From Lacticaseibacillus thailandensis DSM 22698 = JCM 13996 (GTDB lineage Bacteria; Bacillota; Bacilli; Lactobacillales; Lactobacillaceae): 64,000 nt of DNA. The position numbers were made by a program, and so were the translations under genes. Under the pieces are notes generated by a model, which searched no databases, was not told the DNA's origin, and saw only the letters and a program-made list of their open reading frames with translations. Location of the stretch: positions 620,001 through 684,000 of the forward strand of contig NZ_BBER01000001.1 in assembly GCF_001312865.1 (NCBI RefSeq), given 5' to 3'. Shown one piece after another: positions 39,077 through 48,432 of the stretch; positions within the stretch are counted from its first letter, which is position 1, and each line of letters begins with the position of its first letter.

Positions 39077-39626
39077 TTATTGCCTTATGCGCCCAACTTC
39101 AACCAATCTTTCTCGAGTTGTTCGCGAGTTTCCCTCATCATCAGTAGCATCATCGGTGCAATATATCGTTTTCTTGAATATCCCTGAAGTCTTTGTTACC
39201 CAATAAGAACGCGGCCCCATAATGGGATTACCCGGCGACTCTACAATGCAAGACCATTGGGTAAAGAGATAGAAGAGCCATCATCGCCCGTATCCCAATA
39301 CAGGTGATGAGATTTATAAGCATTGGTTAGGTCAATGGCAATTTCTCCCTCTTTATTCAGCTCTTCTATGTCGCCCTTTTTTTTGATCCAAATACCAGAG
39401 AACACCAAAATTATCCTGCTTGCTTCCAAAAGCTATATAACCGGTCGGTGACCACTTGTCATAGGGACGCAAGTACAATTGATATGAAAATATTTTTCCC
39501 TCAAGCACGTTTGAAGTATTGGGGGTTCTGTTCAAATGCCAGAAAAAAAAGCAGCATGCCAATCAATAAAACAATCTGAAGACCAAGTAGCTTAGACCTC
39601 AGCGTTAGTCCGTTACCCTCTTCCAT
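39077..39626 (-). CDS. Membrane-anchored protein of unknown function (three apparent frameshifts)
   Basis: With frame repairs in two homopolymers (39543-39550 and 39377-39384, one base extra each) and near 39248 (one base lost) the gene encodes 182 residues: MEEGNGLTLRSKLLGLQIVL, a single membrane helix (GLQIVLLIGMLLFF), then NTSNVLEGKIFSYQLYLRPY, DKWSPTGYIAFGSKQDNFGV, NKEGEIAIDLTNAYKSHHLY and a C-terminal part with GPRSYWVTKTSGIFKKTIYC. No family is recognised. GGAGGAGAAGAGG precedes the start. It lies 59 bases upstream of the lipoprotein gene and is probably co-transcribed with it. Confidence 0.55.
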
Positions 39627-39644
39627 ACCTCTTCTCCTCCAAGT

Positions 39645-39663
39645 TTGTATACATTTGTATGCA
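39645..39663. repeat. Two-copy direct repeat in the promoter region
   Basis: TTGTATACA and TTGTATGCA start ten bases apart (39645 and 39655), just upstream of the anchored-protein gene and between it and the divergent XRE-type gene. One-turn spacing fits a regulator binding site, possibly for that XRE protein; this is speculative. Confidence 0.3.
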
Positions 39664-39741
39664 TAGGTTACTCCAAATAATACCACACAATGTCAGTATA
39701 GATATTATATTTATTTTCATATCTGTACAATCATTCACCGC

Positions 39742-40251
39742 TTGAAACCGTTGCGAGAAGCTTTGACAAAAGCGGTGGAAATTATGCTACCAATGGAAAT
39801 CGAAACCCAAGTTCGGAAAAAAATTAACGCAAAAATGAGTTTAGTACAACTAGCGAAGGCCAGCAATACCTCCGTCGCCCTCATCCCAAGGATTGAGCGC
39901 CCGCTACCGAATCTGTGGGGTTGGCAAAACTGTGGGACGTACTCAACGTTCTAGACATGATGCCTTCAGATTTTTTTTGGCATGTTAGCGTTAGGTAATG
40001 ATGAAATTTCGCTTTGGGGCGTTTTGTATAGCTTACCCGCTGATGAGCGGGACGGTAAAATTGCCGCTGTATTCGAACTCCTTAAAGAAGTACCCATAGT
40101 CATGATCACCGGCCTTGTCGTTCGCGTAGAACTTTTGACTAACAAACTTTTCCGAGTAGTTAAAAGCAGGGGCTTTATGGGCCTTCCTGTTGGCACGGAA
40201 CTTGCCCGGAAGAGCAGAGCAGAACGGAGGCATCCTTTACTTAGCGGTTAG
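39742..40251 (+). CDS. XRE-type helix-turn-helix regulator (two apparent frameshifts, uncertain C-terminus)
   Basis: The helix-turn-helix reads QVRKKINAKMSLVQLAKASN, TSVALIPRIER, then, after restoring one C near 39901, PATESVGLAKLWDVLNVLDM, and after removing one T from the T8 run at 39971-39978, PSDFFGMLALGNDEISLWGV, LYSLPADERDGKIAAVFELL. The last 60 codons look less protein-like, and an opposite-strand frame there is also open, so the true C-terminus is unclear. It is divergent from the secreted-protein genes and may control them. Confidence 0.45.
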
Positions 40252-40336
40252 GACCCCGCGCAGTGCGACTTGCAACCCAAAACTGCACAGCCAGATTAGA
40301 AACCGAGGCCTACCTAGTTCGCCTAACAATTGGTAA

Positions 40337-40365
40337 ATAAAAACGCCATTGTCACCAATGGCGTC
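40337..40365 (-). terminator. Terminator downstream of yggT
   Basis: GACGCCATTG and CAATGGCGTT pair around a four-base loop, followed on the minus strand by TTTTATTTACC. Confidence 0.85.
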
Positions 40366-40396
40366 CAAACATCTATCTTTAATTTGACGAACCGAC

Positions 40397-40633
40397 TTAA
40401 ATAATGCGTCCCAACAGCCAAAGCACTAACCATAAAATCAAGCCCGACCACATCGGATCCAACCGCGGAAACGCCCGCTGGATGGCATTGAGTGCCGGAT
40501 CAATGATGCGACTCAGCCACGCAAACGGGGCCGTGCGCGTGGCGCCAGGAATCCAACTCATGATGCAATAAATTAGAAACGCCAGTCCGTACAGGTAAAG
40601 CAAATAACTAATCAAACTGAGTAATAAATACAT
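40397..40633 (-). CDS. YggT family membrane protein
   Basis: A 78-residue protein with two hydrophobic helices: MYLLLSLISYLLYLYGLAFL, IYCIMSWIPGATRT and WLSRIIDPALNAIQRAFPRL, MWSGLILWLVLWLLGRII. The family is associated with osmotic tolerance and with cell-division clusters. The start at 40633 has GGAGG upstream; the longer open frame does not match the family. Confidence 0.85.
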   Translation of the reverse strand: MYLLLSLISYLLYLYGLAFLIYCIMSWIPGATRTAPFAWLSRIIDPALNAIQRAFPRLDPMWSGLILWLVLWLLGRII

Positions 40634-40662
40634 GGGTGTACCTCCGTTGTTCGACCTTGCCA

Positions 40663-40971
40663 CTAACGTATTAGTTGCCGCACCTGTTTACCCAGAACCA
40701 TCCAGTAAACGTACGTGAGCGCAACTGCAAAAATGCCGGCTACCATCAACGACCGCCACTCGTGTTCATTGGTGAACACTTGCACCCAGGTCCACACGCT
40801 AAAGCCTAGTGCCATGACGCCTAGAACAACAAACGCACACGCCAACAGCTTGCCGACCAGGCCGGCCGCCTGCGCCCGGCGACGTCGATTCACGGCGACA
40901 ATGAGACTAATGATTCCCACCGCTAACACAACGTCCACAATATACATCCACACTGGTTTAACCCCCATCAT
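40663..40971 (-). CDS. Hypothetical membrane protein
   Basis: A 102-residue protein with four hydrophobic segments (WMYIVDVVLAVGIISLIVAV, LLACAFVVLGVMALGFSVW, SLMVAGIFAVALTYVYWMVL) separated by a basic loop (NRRRRAQ). No family is recognised. It lies 29 bases upstream of yggT on the same strand. Confidence 0.65.
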   Translation of the reverse strand: MMGVKPVWMYIVDVVLAVGIISLIVAVNRRRRAQAAGLVGKLLACAFVVLGVMALGFSVWTWVQVFTNEHEWRSLMVAGIFAVALTYVYWMVLGKQVRQLIR

Positions 40972-41240
40972 TGCTCACCGCCGAAATGGTTTCAGTAAAT
41001 ATAGTATAACCCTTTTGCAAACCCTACGGCCAGGATGGAAACGTATACCGGCCTGGCCAGGGGCAAAAAAAAGTGGGAATATACAGTAAACTACACTGGT
41101 AACTGCCTAACTAGACAAATGTGTTGTTGGCCAACGCAAAGCAGACTGTCACCAGGTACACGCTGCCGGGCGGAACAAAAATGACGTTCCGCCCAATGTT
41201 CCCCTTTCGGAGCCTACTAAAGCCAATTCAAGCCAACTCA

Positions 41241-41290
41241 AAAAACCGGATGGCGAACGTAAATGCCCGTTTGACGCCATCCGGCTTGTT
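41241..41290. terminator. Terminator downstream of gnd
   Basis: CCGGATGGCG and CGCCATCCGG form a perfect ten-base stem with a 19-base loop, flanked by runs of A and T, so it can work on either strand. It follows the gnd stop. Confidence 0.8.
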
Positions 41291-41308
41291 TTTAGTTGGT
41301 ATTAATTG

Positions 41309-42727
41309 TTACTGCTCGGTGTACCAAGTGTAGTGGAAGACCCCTTCACGGTCAGTCCGGTTGTACGTGTGGGCCCCGAAGTAATCACGCTGTGCCTGCG
41401 TCAGGTTAGCCGGTAGCACTTCTGCACGGTAACTGTCGTAGTAGCTAATGGCAGCGGAGAACCCTGGTACTGGCACCCCAGCCTTGACGGCCAAACCGAC
41501 CAGATCACGAACAGCCTCCTGGTAGTTGCGGGCAATGTCTTTGAAGTAGTCATCAAAGAGCAGGTTCTTCAGTTCCGGATCCTTGTTGTAGGCATCCGTA
41601 ATGTTCTGCAGGAACTGCGCACGGATGATGCAGCCGGCACGCCAGATCTTAGCCAATTCACCGTACTGCAGGTTCCAGTCGTAGTGCTCGCTGGCAACGC
41701 GCATCTGCTCGAAGCCCTGGGCGTAGCTCATCAACTTGCTGAAGTAGAGGGCCTTGCGAATCATCTCAATCGTGGCCTGCTTGTCGATCTGCACGTTACC
41801 CACTGGCTTGGGCAATACTTTGCTGGCAGCCACACGTTCGTCCTTCATGGCACTGATGTACCGCGCGTAAACGGATTCCGTAATCACACTCTGGGGTACA
41901 CCCAACTCAAGGGCGGACTGTGAACTCCACTTACCAGTCCCCTTGTTGCCGGCTTCATCCAAAATTAAGTCCACGATTGGCTTATCGGAACCCAAGTCGT
42001 CTTTGCGGGTCAAAATCTCGGCAGTAATGTCGATCAGGTAGGAACTCAGTTCACCCTTGCTCCATTCCTTGAACACATCGGCAATTTCCTCGACCGACAT
42101 GCCGACCAGGTTACGCATCACGTTGTAGCTTTCGGCAATTAGTTCCATATCGCCGTATTCGATCCCATTGTGGACCATCTTGACGTAGTGACCAGCACCG
42201 TTAGGGCCGATGTAGGTGACACACGGTTCACCATCTTCGGCCTTAGCAGCGATCTGGTTCAAGATTGGCGCAACCAGGTCGTAAGCTTCCTTCTGGCCAC
42301 CCGGCATCAATGATGGGCCTTCAAGGGCACCCAGCTCACCACCAGAAACACCCATACCAATGAAGTTGATACCGGACTTGTCCAGTTCAGCGTTACGGCG
42401 CATGGTGTCACCAAAGAAGGTGTTCCCACCATCGATCAACACGTCACCCTTGTCCAGCAGTGGCAGCAACTGACCAATCACAGCGTCAGTCGCCTTGCCC
42501 GCCTTAACCATCATAATGATGCGGCGCGGCTTTTCCAATGATGCCACAAAGTCTTCAACGGTGTAACTTGGAACCAACTTCTTATCTGGGTGGTCCTCAA
42601 CGACCTTTTTGGTCTTCGAACCAGTCCGGTTATAAATCGCGACGGTGTTGCCCCGGCTCTCAATGTTGAGGGCCAGGTTCTTCCCCATTACGGCCATACC
42701 AACAACGCCAATTTGTGGTGTATCCAT
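41309..42727 (-). CDS. gnd: 6-phosphogluconate dehydrogenase, decarboxylating
   Basis: A complete 472-residue enzyme of the pentose phosphate and phosphoketolase routes that oxidises 6-phosphogluconate to ribulose-5-phosphate and CO2. The Rossmann motif is [20 protein letters not shown] with NRTGSKTKK for NADP; the catalytic part shows [40 protein letters not shown] and [20 protein letters not shown]. It is a single-gene unit, consistent with heterofermentative or facultative gluconate use. Confidence 0.96.
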   Translation of the reverse strand: MDTPQIGVVGMAVMGKNLALNIESRGNTVAIYNRTGSKTKKVVEDHPDKKLVPSYTVEDFVASLEKPRRIIMMVKAGKATDAVIGQLLPLLDKGDVLIDGGNTFFGDTMRRNAELDKSGINFIGMGVSGGELGALEGPSLMPGGQKEAYDLVAPILNQIAAKAEDGEPCVTYIGPNGAGHYVKMVHNGIEYGDMELIAESYNVMRNLVGMSVEEIADVFKEWSKGELSSYLIDITAEILTRKDDLGSDKPIVDLILDEAGNKGTGKWSSQSALELGVPQSVITESVYARYISAMKDERVAASKVLPKPVGNVQIDKQATIEMIRKALYFSKLMSYAQGFEQMRVASEHYDWNLQYGELAKIWRAGCIIRAQFLQNITDAYNKDPELKNLLFDDYFKDIARNYQEAVRDLVGLAVKAGVPVPGFSAAISYYDSYRAEVLPANLTQAQRDYFGAHTYNRTDREGVFHYTWYTEQ

Positions 42728-42823
42728 ATTGTGACTTACCTCCTAGGTAGTTCCGTCCGCAGACGGTGCAAATTGCTCTTCCCTTATCGTATCAGAATTG
42801 TGACCGATTGCAACGTGTGACCT

Positions 42824-43384
42824 TTACTTTTTGTTAGCGTCATCGTCGCTGTCGTCAAACATCCCCGCTAACTTGGCAAAGGGACTCCGCGCTTCTTTGG
42901 CCGCCTGTTGCTGCTTTGCGTACTCCTCGTCAGTGATCAAGCCCCAGCCATCCCCACTTGGTAGTGTTGTGGCATGCTGCTCTTCGGCGGTCAATACCCG
43001 GCTGGGCAGTGCCAGCAATAGGTTGTCGCCAACGCTCGGTAACAAGTCCAGGTGGTCCGCCGCTAATGGCAACACCAAGTCATCTTCGTCATACTGGTCA
43101 GCGTGCGCCGGATTCGTCAAGTACACTTCATCATAGGTAAAGTGCAATGGCACCTGTACCGGCGTCAGGCTGCGCGTGGAGGGCAGGGTCACCGTCGTGG
43201 TGATGGTGACGTTCACCGCAAAGTCCCCGCGACTATAAAAGACGTACCCGTCAACTAGGACGGCTGCCAGGTCCAAAATATCCGCGTTCCGGGACATCAA
43301 ATCCTGTTTGATGTCTACGGTCTCCTTAAATTTTAACGGTTCATCTTGGTACTGAGTTAACGTACTCGTTGACCAATTAAGCAT
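42824..43384 (-). CDS. yceD: YceD (DUF177) family protein
   Basis: A 186-residue YceD-family protein (FKETVDIKQDLMSRNADILD, VDGYVFYSRGDFAVNVTITT, then the family-typical EVYLTNPAHADQYDEDDLVL). The family is linked to 23S rRNA accumulation and normally precedes rpmF. No rpmF is seen in the 96 bases downstream before gnd, so L32 must be encoded elsewhere. It is the last gene of the yqeG-yceD block. Confidence 0.88.
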   Translation of the reverse strand: MLNWSTSTLTQYQDEPLKFKETVDIKQDLMSRNADILDLAAVLVDGYVFYSRGDFAVNVTITTTVTLPSTRSLTPVQVPLHFTYDEVYLTNPAHADQYDEDDLVLPLAADHLDLLPSVGDNLLLALPSRVLTAEEQHATTLPSGDGWGLITDEEYAKQQQAAKEARSPFAKLAGMFDDSDDDANKK

Positions 43385-43447
43385 TATTTAAATCCTCCAT
43401 GATGGGCACGCGCCCATAATTCTGTTCGTACCCCGTCAGGGTACTGA

Positions 43448-44545
43448 TCAAGCGTCCGCCCGGTCGATTAAATCAAACGATCCGTCCGGCTTCAGCATAT
43501 CACGGCTGACGCGGCTCACTAAGGGCAATGGAGCTTGCTTCTTTACTTGTTTCAGGTAAGCTCGCCCGACCGCGTTAAAGCCCAAAATATGCACGTTGCG
43601 TTGACGGCGGGCCGCCACCACGTCCCCGTGCCGCAAATTCAACGTGATGGCCAAAGCCAGTCGCCGCAACCGCGCGTAAGTATAACGTTTTGATTTTGCC
43701 CGCCGGAGCAGGTCGTCAAAGTCATGGGCACCAATTGCAGCGGCGCGCAACCGGTGCTCTAGTCCCTCGGTCGCCTGGTCAATGGTAGCCAATTCATCAA
43801 GGCTAGCAGTTTGTAACCGGTAGCGTAGTAAGGGCCATAACTGCCGCCACGCCAAGATCGGACCTTGGCGTAACGCGGTGGCCGTAGCGGCCGGAACTAA
43901 TGCCCTAACATCAGCCCCAGCGTGTACTCGCTCTCGGATGGCGCTGGCACTAGCCATAGTGGTGCCAGCCACAGCTTGGGGCTTAGCGGCATCGTGGTCA
44001 ACGCCCGCCCGGCCAAACGGTAACAGCGTGAGCGGATGAGTCAACGCTAAATTAGCCATCGCGTAACTGACGCCCAACATCTGGTTGGGCGCCTTCACTG
44101 CATGACCCGTAACAGCCGTCATCGCTGCGGCCAACTGGCTGGCATAGGTCTGGGTATAGTCGTGAAATTCGTCACGCCGTTGACCCATCATGGCGTGCAT
44201 CCGCTCGGCCAACTGCGCGTAATCCAACTCGGGCGCTTCAGTCCCAAAGGCTAGTTGCGACACACCCAACGCGCTTAATTGGGCCAATGCACCAGCCGCA
44301 AACTGATTGCCCGACTGCACGGCATCATACACGGGCAATTCCACCACCAGGTCCGCCCCAGCAGTGAGGGCCAAACGGGTGCGTGTCCACTTATCCAGGA
44401 TGGCCGGTGCGCCCCGCTGCACAAAGTTGCCACTCATCACCACCACCACGACATCCGCAGCGGCCCGCCGACGGGCAACCTGTAGGGCGAACACGTGTCC
44501 GTTATGGAGCGGATTAAATTCAGCAACCACGCCTACAGCCTGCAT
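43448..44545 (-). CDS. tmcAL: tRNA(Met) cytidine acetate ligase TmcAL
   Basis: A 365-residue nucleotidyltransferase-like protein: VVAEFNPLHNGHVFALQVAR with the HxGH signature, VVMSGNFVQRGAPAILDKWT and GADLVVELPVYDAVQSGNQF. TmcAL makes N4-acetylcytidine at the wobble position of elongator tRNA-Met from acetate and ATP. The start at 44545 has GGAGGG upstream. It sits between the methyltransferase and yceD, its usual place in Firmicutes. Confidence 0.92.
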   Translation of the reverse strand: MQAVGVVAEFNPLHNGHVFALQVARRRAAADVVVVVMSGNFVQRGAPAILDKWTRTRLALTAGADLVVELPVYDAVQSGNQFAAGALAQLSALGVSQLAFGTEAPELDYAQLAERMHAMMGQRRDEFHDYTQTYASQLAAAMTAVTGHAVKAPNQMLGVSYAMANLALTHPLTLLPFGRAGVDHDAAKPQAVAGTTMASASAIRERVHAGADVRALVPAATATALRQGPILAWRQLWPLLRYRLQTASLDELATIDQATEGLEHRLRAAAIGAHDFDDLLRRAKSKRYTYARLRRLALAITLNLRHGDVVAARRQRNVHILGFNAVGRAYLKQVKKQAPLPLVSRVSRDMLKPDGSFDLIDRADA

Positions 44546-44592
44546 GGCTTTCCCTCCTAATACCATGGTTCAATAAGTTTAATACCAATAAA

Positions 44593-45330
44593 TTAGCCCT
44601 TAACCGCACTGAAAAACCAGCGGGTACTATCGGCGGCAACCGCTTGGCGGCCAAAATCTGCGGTCACCTGAATATCAGTAAATCCAGCCGCCACCAACGC
44701 GTCCGTGAAGTCACTAATGGGATACGTTCGCTCCTTATGCGTTTCAATGAAGGGCTTGTAGGCATCCAGGTTCTCCTCATACACAAAGAACGTCAGGTCG
44801 TGCTCGACCGAGTGTGGTACCTCGCCAACGTAACTGTGCCACATGAAAGCATAATCTTCGGTCTGATAGTTGTACATGTATCCCGGGAAAACATCGTCCA
44901 TCTGGTGTAACGAGTGGGCATCAAACATAAAGCGCCCACCCGGACGCAGCACGTGCGCCACCTGCCCAAAGGTGGTCTGTACGTCCGCCAGATCTGGCAT
45001 GTAGCATATTGAGTCATCAAAACACGTCACCACAGCATAGGGACCAATGTCGCCCAAGTAGCGCATATCGGCCTGGATGATGGGCAAGTCGACTCCGGCG
45101 GCATCCATCTTAGGACCCGCCAGCGTCAGCATATCCTCACTGAGATCGGATAACGTCACGTCGTAGCCCGCTTGTTGTAATGCCACCGCCAGGGTGCCAC
45201 TACCACCAGCCAGTTCCAGCAATGGTTGCCCGCTGGGTGCCACCTGCGCGCGCACGTAGTTTAGCCAGTCATCGTAGAGGGTGTCGTCCATTAACTGGTC
45301 GTACACCTGTGCAAAGCTGGTATAAATCAT
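44593..45330 (-). CDS. SAM-dependent methyltransferase
   Basis: A 245-residue class I methyltransferase. Motif I is LLELAGGSGTLAVALQQAGY, followed by VTLSDLSEDMLTLAG, IQADMRYLGDIGPYAVVTC and a C-terminal substrate domain. It overlaps rsfS as ATGA and precedes tmcAL, the conserved order in lactobacilli. The substrate is unknown; a role in tRNA or ribosome modification is guessed from context. Confidence 0.88.
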   Translation of the reverse strand: MIYTSFAQVYDQLMDDTLYDDWLNYVRAQVAPSGQPLLELAGGSGTLAVALQQAGYDVTLSDLSEDMLTLAGPKMDAAGVDLPIIQADMRYLGDIGPYAVVTCFDDSICYMPDLADVQTTFGQVAHVLRPGGRFMFDAHSLHQMDDVFPGYMYNYQTEDYAFMWHSYVGEVPHSVEHDLTFFVYEENLDAYKPFIETHKERTYPISDFTDALVAAGFTDIQVTADFGRQAVAADSTRWFFSAVKG

Positions 45331-45688
45331 TCAGCAGCCATCCATTCCTGTACGTCGACCATTGGGCATCCTGCCAGAACTGTTCCAGGTTGTACTGCTT
45401 ACGTTCGTCTGGGGTAAAGACATGAATGACTACGTCGCCAAAGTCCATCAGGATCCACTTGGACCCCTTCCGGCCCTCAATACTGCGGACTTGCACACCA
45501 TCGATGGCCAACTGGTCCTCAATATTGTCCACAATTGCCATCACCTGGCGCTCACTGTTACCCGTGATGATGAGAAAGTAGTCGGCCAAGAGGCTGACCT
45601 TACTCATGTCCAATGCCACGATGTCCTCACCGCGCTTATCGTCAGCCGCCTTGACGGCCGTCGCTAAAATCTGCTTACTATCTGTCAT
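45327..45688 (-). CDS. rsfS: Ribosome silencing factor RsfS (one apparent frameshift)
   Basis: Binds uL14 and blocks subunit joining during starvation. The body is ILATAVKAADDKRGEDIVAL, DYFLIITGNSERQVMAIVDN, SKWILMDFGDVVIHVFTPDE, YNLEQFWQDA. Near 45359 a GGG run reads GG; with it restored the protein ends QWVDVQEWMAAE, 120 residues, and the TGA overlaps the methyltransferase start. Confidence 0.92.
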
Positions 45689-46289
45689 TTGTTCTCCTTT
45701 GTGACTAATGCGTTAAATGTTTTCAAAGTTAGGGGATACACTAATTGATGCCGTCCGATCAAGTACGTCAGGGTGCTTGGAGTTCCGCAATGGTCGCGGC
45801 TGTCAGGCTATGTTGGGCCAACCGCCGCGCTTGTACCTGCATCGGTAGGTGCCGCAATGGCTCGATGTAATCCGCGACAAACGTCGTCATGTCCAGGGGC
45901 GTCATATGCGGGTTCCCCGTCGTGTGACGTTCAATGGCTTGCAATACCTGCGCATCATCGATACCTAGCTCCCGACGAATGAAGTACGTACCAACGACCC
46001 CGTGCCAAATCCCCCGGTTGTACCGCAACAGCTTATCACTATAATCTTCCCGTTGAATCACCCGCAGGTAATCAGCAACTGGAACCTGTTTGGCGTAGTC
46101 GTGCAACAAGCCAGCAAGTCCGGCCCGGTCCACGTCCAAGCCAAAGCGGACAGCCAAATCACGAGCCGCCGCCTCCACGCGCACGCAATGATCAAAGCGG
46201 GATTGGTCCAGCCGGTCGTGCATCCGCGTCAAGATTTCCGTCCGGCTCAAGCCGTGCGTCAAAGTCGAGGGATAACTAATCTTCGTCAA
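45685..46289 (-). CDS. yqeK: Bis(5'-nucleosyl)-tetraphosphatase YqeK, HD domain (one apparent frameshift)
   Basis: HD-family Ap4A hydrolase. Metal ligands are in SRFDHCVRVEAAARDLAVRF, AGLAGLLHDYAKQVPVADYL, WHGVVGTYFIRRELGIDD and FVADYIEPLR. The start is a TTG at 46289 with GGAGG upstream, overlapping nadD. One base is missing near 45774; with it the C-terminus continues TLTYLIGRHQLVYPLTLKTF, for 201 residues, and the stop overlaps the rsfS start. Confidence 0.9.
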
Positions 46290-46953
46290 GGTATAGTCCC
46301 TCCTTCCGGATGTAAGCCTCCACACAGTCGGGTACCAGGTAACGGATGCTCCGCCCCTTGGCAACCCGGTGCCGAATGGCTGTAGAAGTAATGTCGAGTA
46401 ACGGGGCGTCGACCCACAGTACCGGGTACTTGCTGTTAGGCGGATAACCCGGGCGCTTGACCCCCACAAACTGCACCATTTTAGCCAACTGGTCAATGTT
46501 TTTCCAGGTCGGCAGGTAGTTTACCATGTCGGCACCAATGATGAAGTAATAATCGGTGTCGGGATGCCGCTGGCGCAGATAGCGCATGGTGTCGTAAGTG
46601 TAACTGACGCCACCACGCTCGACCTCGCACAACTCCAAATCAAACAACGGGTTATCATGAATCGCCGCTTGTAACATCTCCACCCGGTACTTCGCATCAA
46701 TTGCCGTCTTGGTATCCGCGTGCGGTGGTGTGGCATCCGGCATGAAGTAAACTTTACTCAAGCCCAACTGGTTAGCAACCTGATCCGCCATGACGAGGTG
46801 ACCGGTGTGCACTGGGTTGAAGGTGCCCCCAAACAAGCCCACCTGCTTGCGGTGATTATCACCCAGTACCTTAGCCCGGACCTCGGCGACCACTTCCGCA
46901 CTAATTAGCGGCTGCGTTAGCTTGACTGTCTGTGATTGCATCCGTGCCGTCAT
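46276..46953 (-). CDS. nadD: Nicotinate-nucleotide adenylyltransferase NadD
   Basis: A 225-residue enzyme that makes deamido-NAD from nicotinate mononucleotide. Signatures are VGLFGGTFNPVHTGHLVMAD (with the HxGH motif), YFMPDATPPHADTKTAIDAK and the ISSTxxR-like DITSTAIRHRVAKGRSIRYL. It starts two bases after the yhbY stop and overlaps yqeK. Confidence 0.95.
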   Translation of the reverse strand: MTARMQSQTVKLTQPLISAEVVAEVRAKVLGDNHRKQVGLFGGTFNPVHTGHLVMADQVANQLGLSKVYFMPDATPPHADTKTAIDAKYRVEMLQAAIHDNPLFDLELCEVERGGVSYTYDTMRYLRQRHPDTDYYFIIGADMVNYLPTWKNIDQLAKMVQFVGVKRPGYPPNSKYPVLWVDAPLLDITSTAIRHRVAKGRSIRYLVPDCVEAYIRKEGLYLDED

Positions 46954-46955
46954 GT

Positions 46956-47271
46956 TTAGCGCCCCAGTTCGTTGACCTGTTCTGACAAGTGCCGGTGGTC
47001 GGGATTAGCCGCCACTTTATACACCACGACCATGCGCCCGATCGTCTGCGCAATTTCCAACCCGGGCAAAGCTGCTGGAGGTAACTCCCCACGTCTTTGG
47101 CCCATACTCAGCCGTCTGCAGCAAACTAATCTTGACCAACTCGCGTGCTTCAACAGCCGCGGCCACTGACTGGACTAACTGGTCGGTCAGCCCGTTTTTG
47201 CCCACGTTGACCAAGGGTTTCATGGTCATGGCGCGGCTACGCAGAAAATGCTTTTGTTTTCCCGTTAACAT
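46956..47271 (-). CDS. yhbY: YhbY family RNA-binding protein (two apparent frameshifts)
   Basis: CRM-domain protein bound to pre-50S particles: MLTGKQKHFLRSRAMTMKPL, VNVGKNGLTDQLVQSVAAAV, EARELVKISLL. One G near 47094 and one T near 47059 must be restored to read YGPKDVGSYLQQLCPGLEIA, QTIGRMVVVYKVAANPDHRH. The whole protein has 105 residues, the usual length. It lies between yqeH and nadD. Confidence 0.9.
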
Positions 47272-47309
47272 AGTTTCTTTGCTCCTCTAATGGTGCTCAT
47301 TGTCATTAA

Positions 47310-48432
47310 TTAAATCAACGCCGGACGTATCAGTACGTCGACCCCTTCCGGAGCGTAGCCGGCAACGGTCACACCGGCTGGCACCGTGATCCAGCCTAAC
47401 CCGGCAAAAACGAGGTCAGATTCTTCTTTGGGGGTGAACTCCGTCCGCACCAATGGCGGGAAGTCCGCCAAATCCTCGGGACGCGGCGGTTGTAATAACT
47501 GCCCCCGCTGGCGGTCATAGAAGTCGTCGGCGTTACTCAACTTGGTGCGGTGCACCAACAACTGATTATCCACGTACGCGGTAAAACCTGACCGCGGACC
47601 GTGCACAAAGTCAAAGCGGGCCAGTCCCGCCAGGAACAGGGTTTGCCCCGGCTCGAGCTGGAAGGTTTTCGGCCGAATTTCCTTGGTTGGTGCCACCAGC
47701 TTGAGGTCCTTAGCGCTCAAGTAATGCGCCATCTGGTGCCGGTGAATGATCCCCGGGGTATCTACCAACATGACCATCGTCCAACGCAATGCGAATGCGG
47801 TCCAAAGTCGTGCCCGGGAACCGTGAAGTGGTGATGAGGTCCTGCACCCCGCTGGTTTGTTTAATAATGCCGTTAATCAGGGTGGACTTGCCCGTATTCG
47901 TGACACCCACAAAGTAGACGTCCCGATCCCCGCGGTACCGGTCGATAACCGTCAACAAGCGGTCAATATCCGCCGGCTTTTTAGCACTCATCAGCACGGT
48001 TGACACTGGCCGAAGTCCCTGACTGTGTGCCTGAACTTCCAACCAGTTGCGCACGCGCCCCCGCCGGATGGAACGGGGTAACACGTCAGCTTTGTTGCCG
48101 ACCAGAATCACGGGGTTATCACCGACGAACCGGTGTAGCCCGGGAATCACACTGCCATTAAAGTCGAAGATATCCACGACGTTAACGATCAGCGCGTCTT
48201 CCTGCCCAATCGTGTTTAGTAGCCGCAGAAAGTCGTCGTCCGTTAACGATACCGGTTGAATCTCATTATAATGGCGTAATCGGAAGCAGCGTTGGCAGTA
48301 GATCTCCGTGTCGTCAGGGGTCACTTTGGCCAACCTGGCCGCCGGTAAATACCCCGCCGCTTGCGGGTCGGTCGTCTGTAGGGCCGCCCCGCAGCCAATA
48401 CAATACAGCGTTTCGGTGTTACTTTCGGGCAT
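47310..48432 (-). CDS. yqeH: Ribosome biogenesis GTPase YqeH (one apparent frameshift)
   Basis: A circularly permuted GTPase required for 30S assembly. The N-terminal zinc finger (YCIGCGAALQTTDP, IYCQRCFRLRHYNEIQPV) is followed by permuted G motifs NKADVL (G4), MSAKKP (G5), GVTNTGKSTLINGI (G1) and DTPG (G3), and a C-terminal domain ending VDVLIRPALI. The frame changes near 47770 (one base gained or two lost); the joined product has about 373 residues. The start at 48432 overlaps yqeG. Confidence 0.92.

Noticed and set aside
40033-40233. Minus-strand frame ending FTVPLISG opposite the XRE-type gene
   Set aside because: It looks moderately protein-like but has no ribosome-binding site or matching neighbour, and the plus-strand frame links to a recognisable helix-turn-helix. 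The possibility is noted in the XRE entry.
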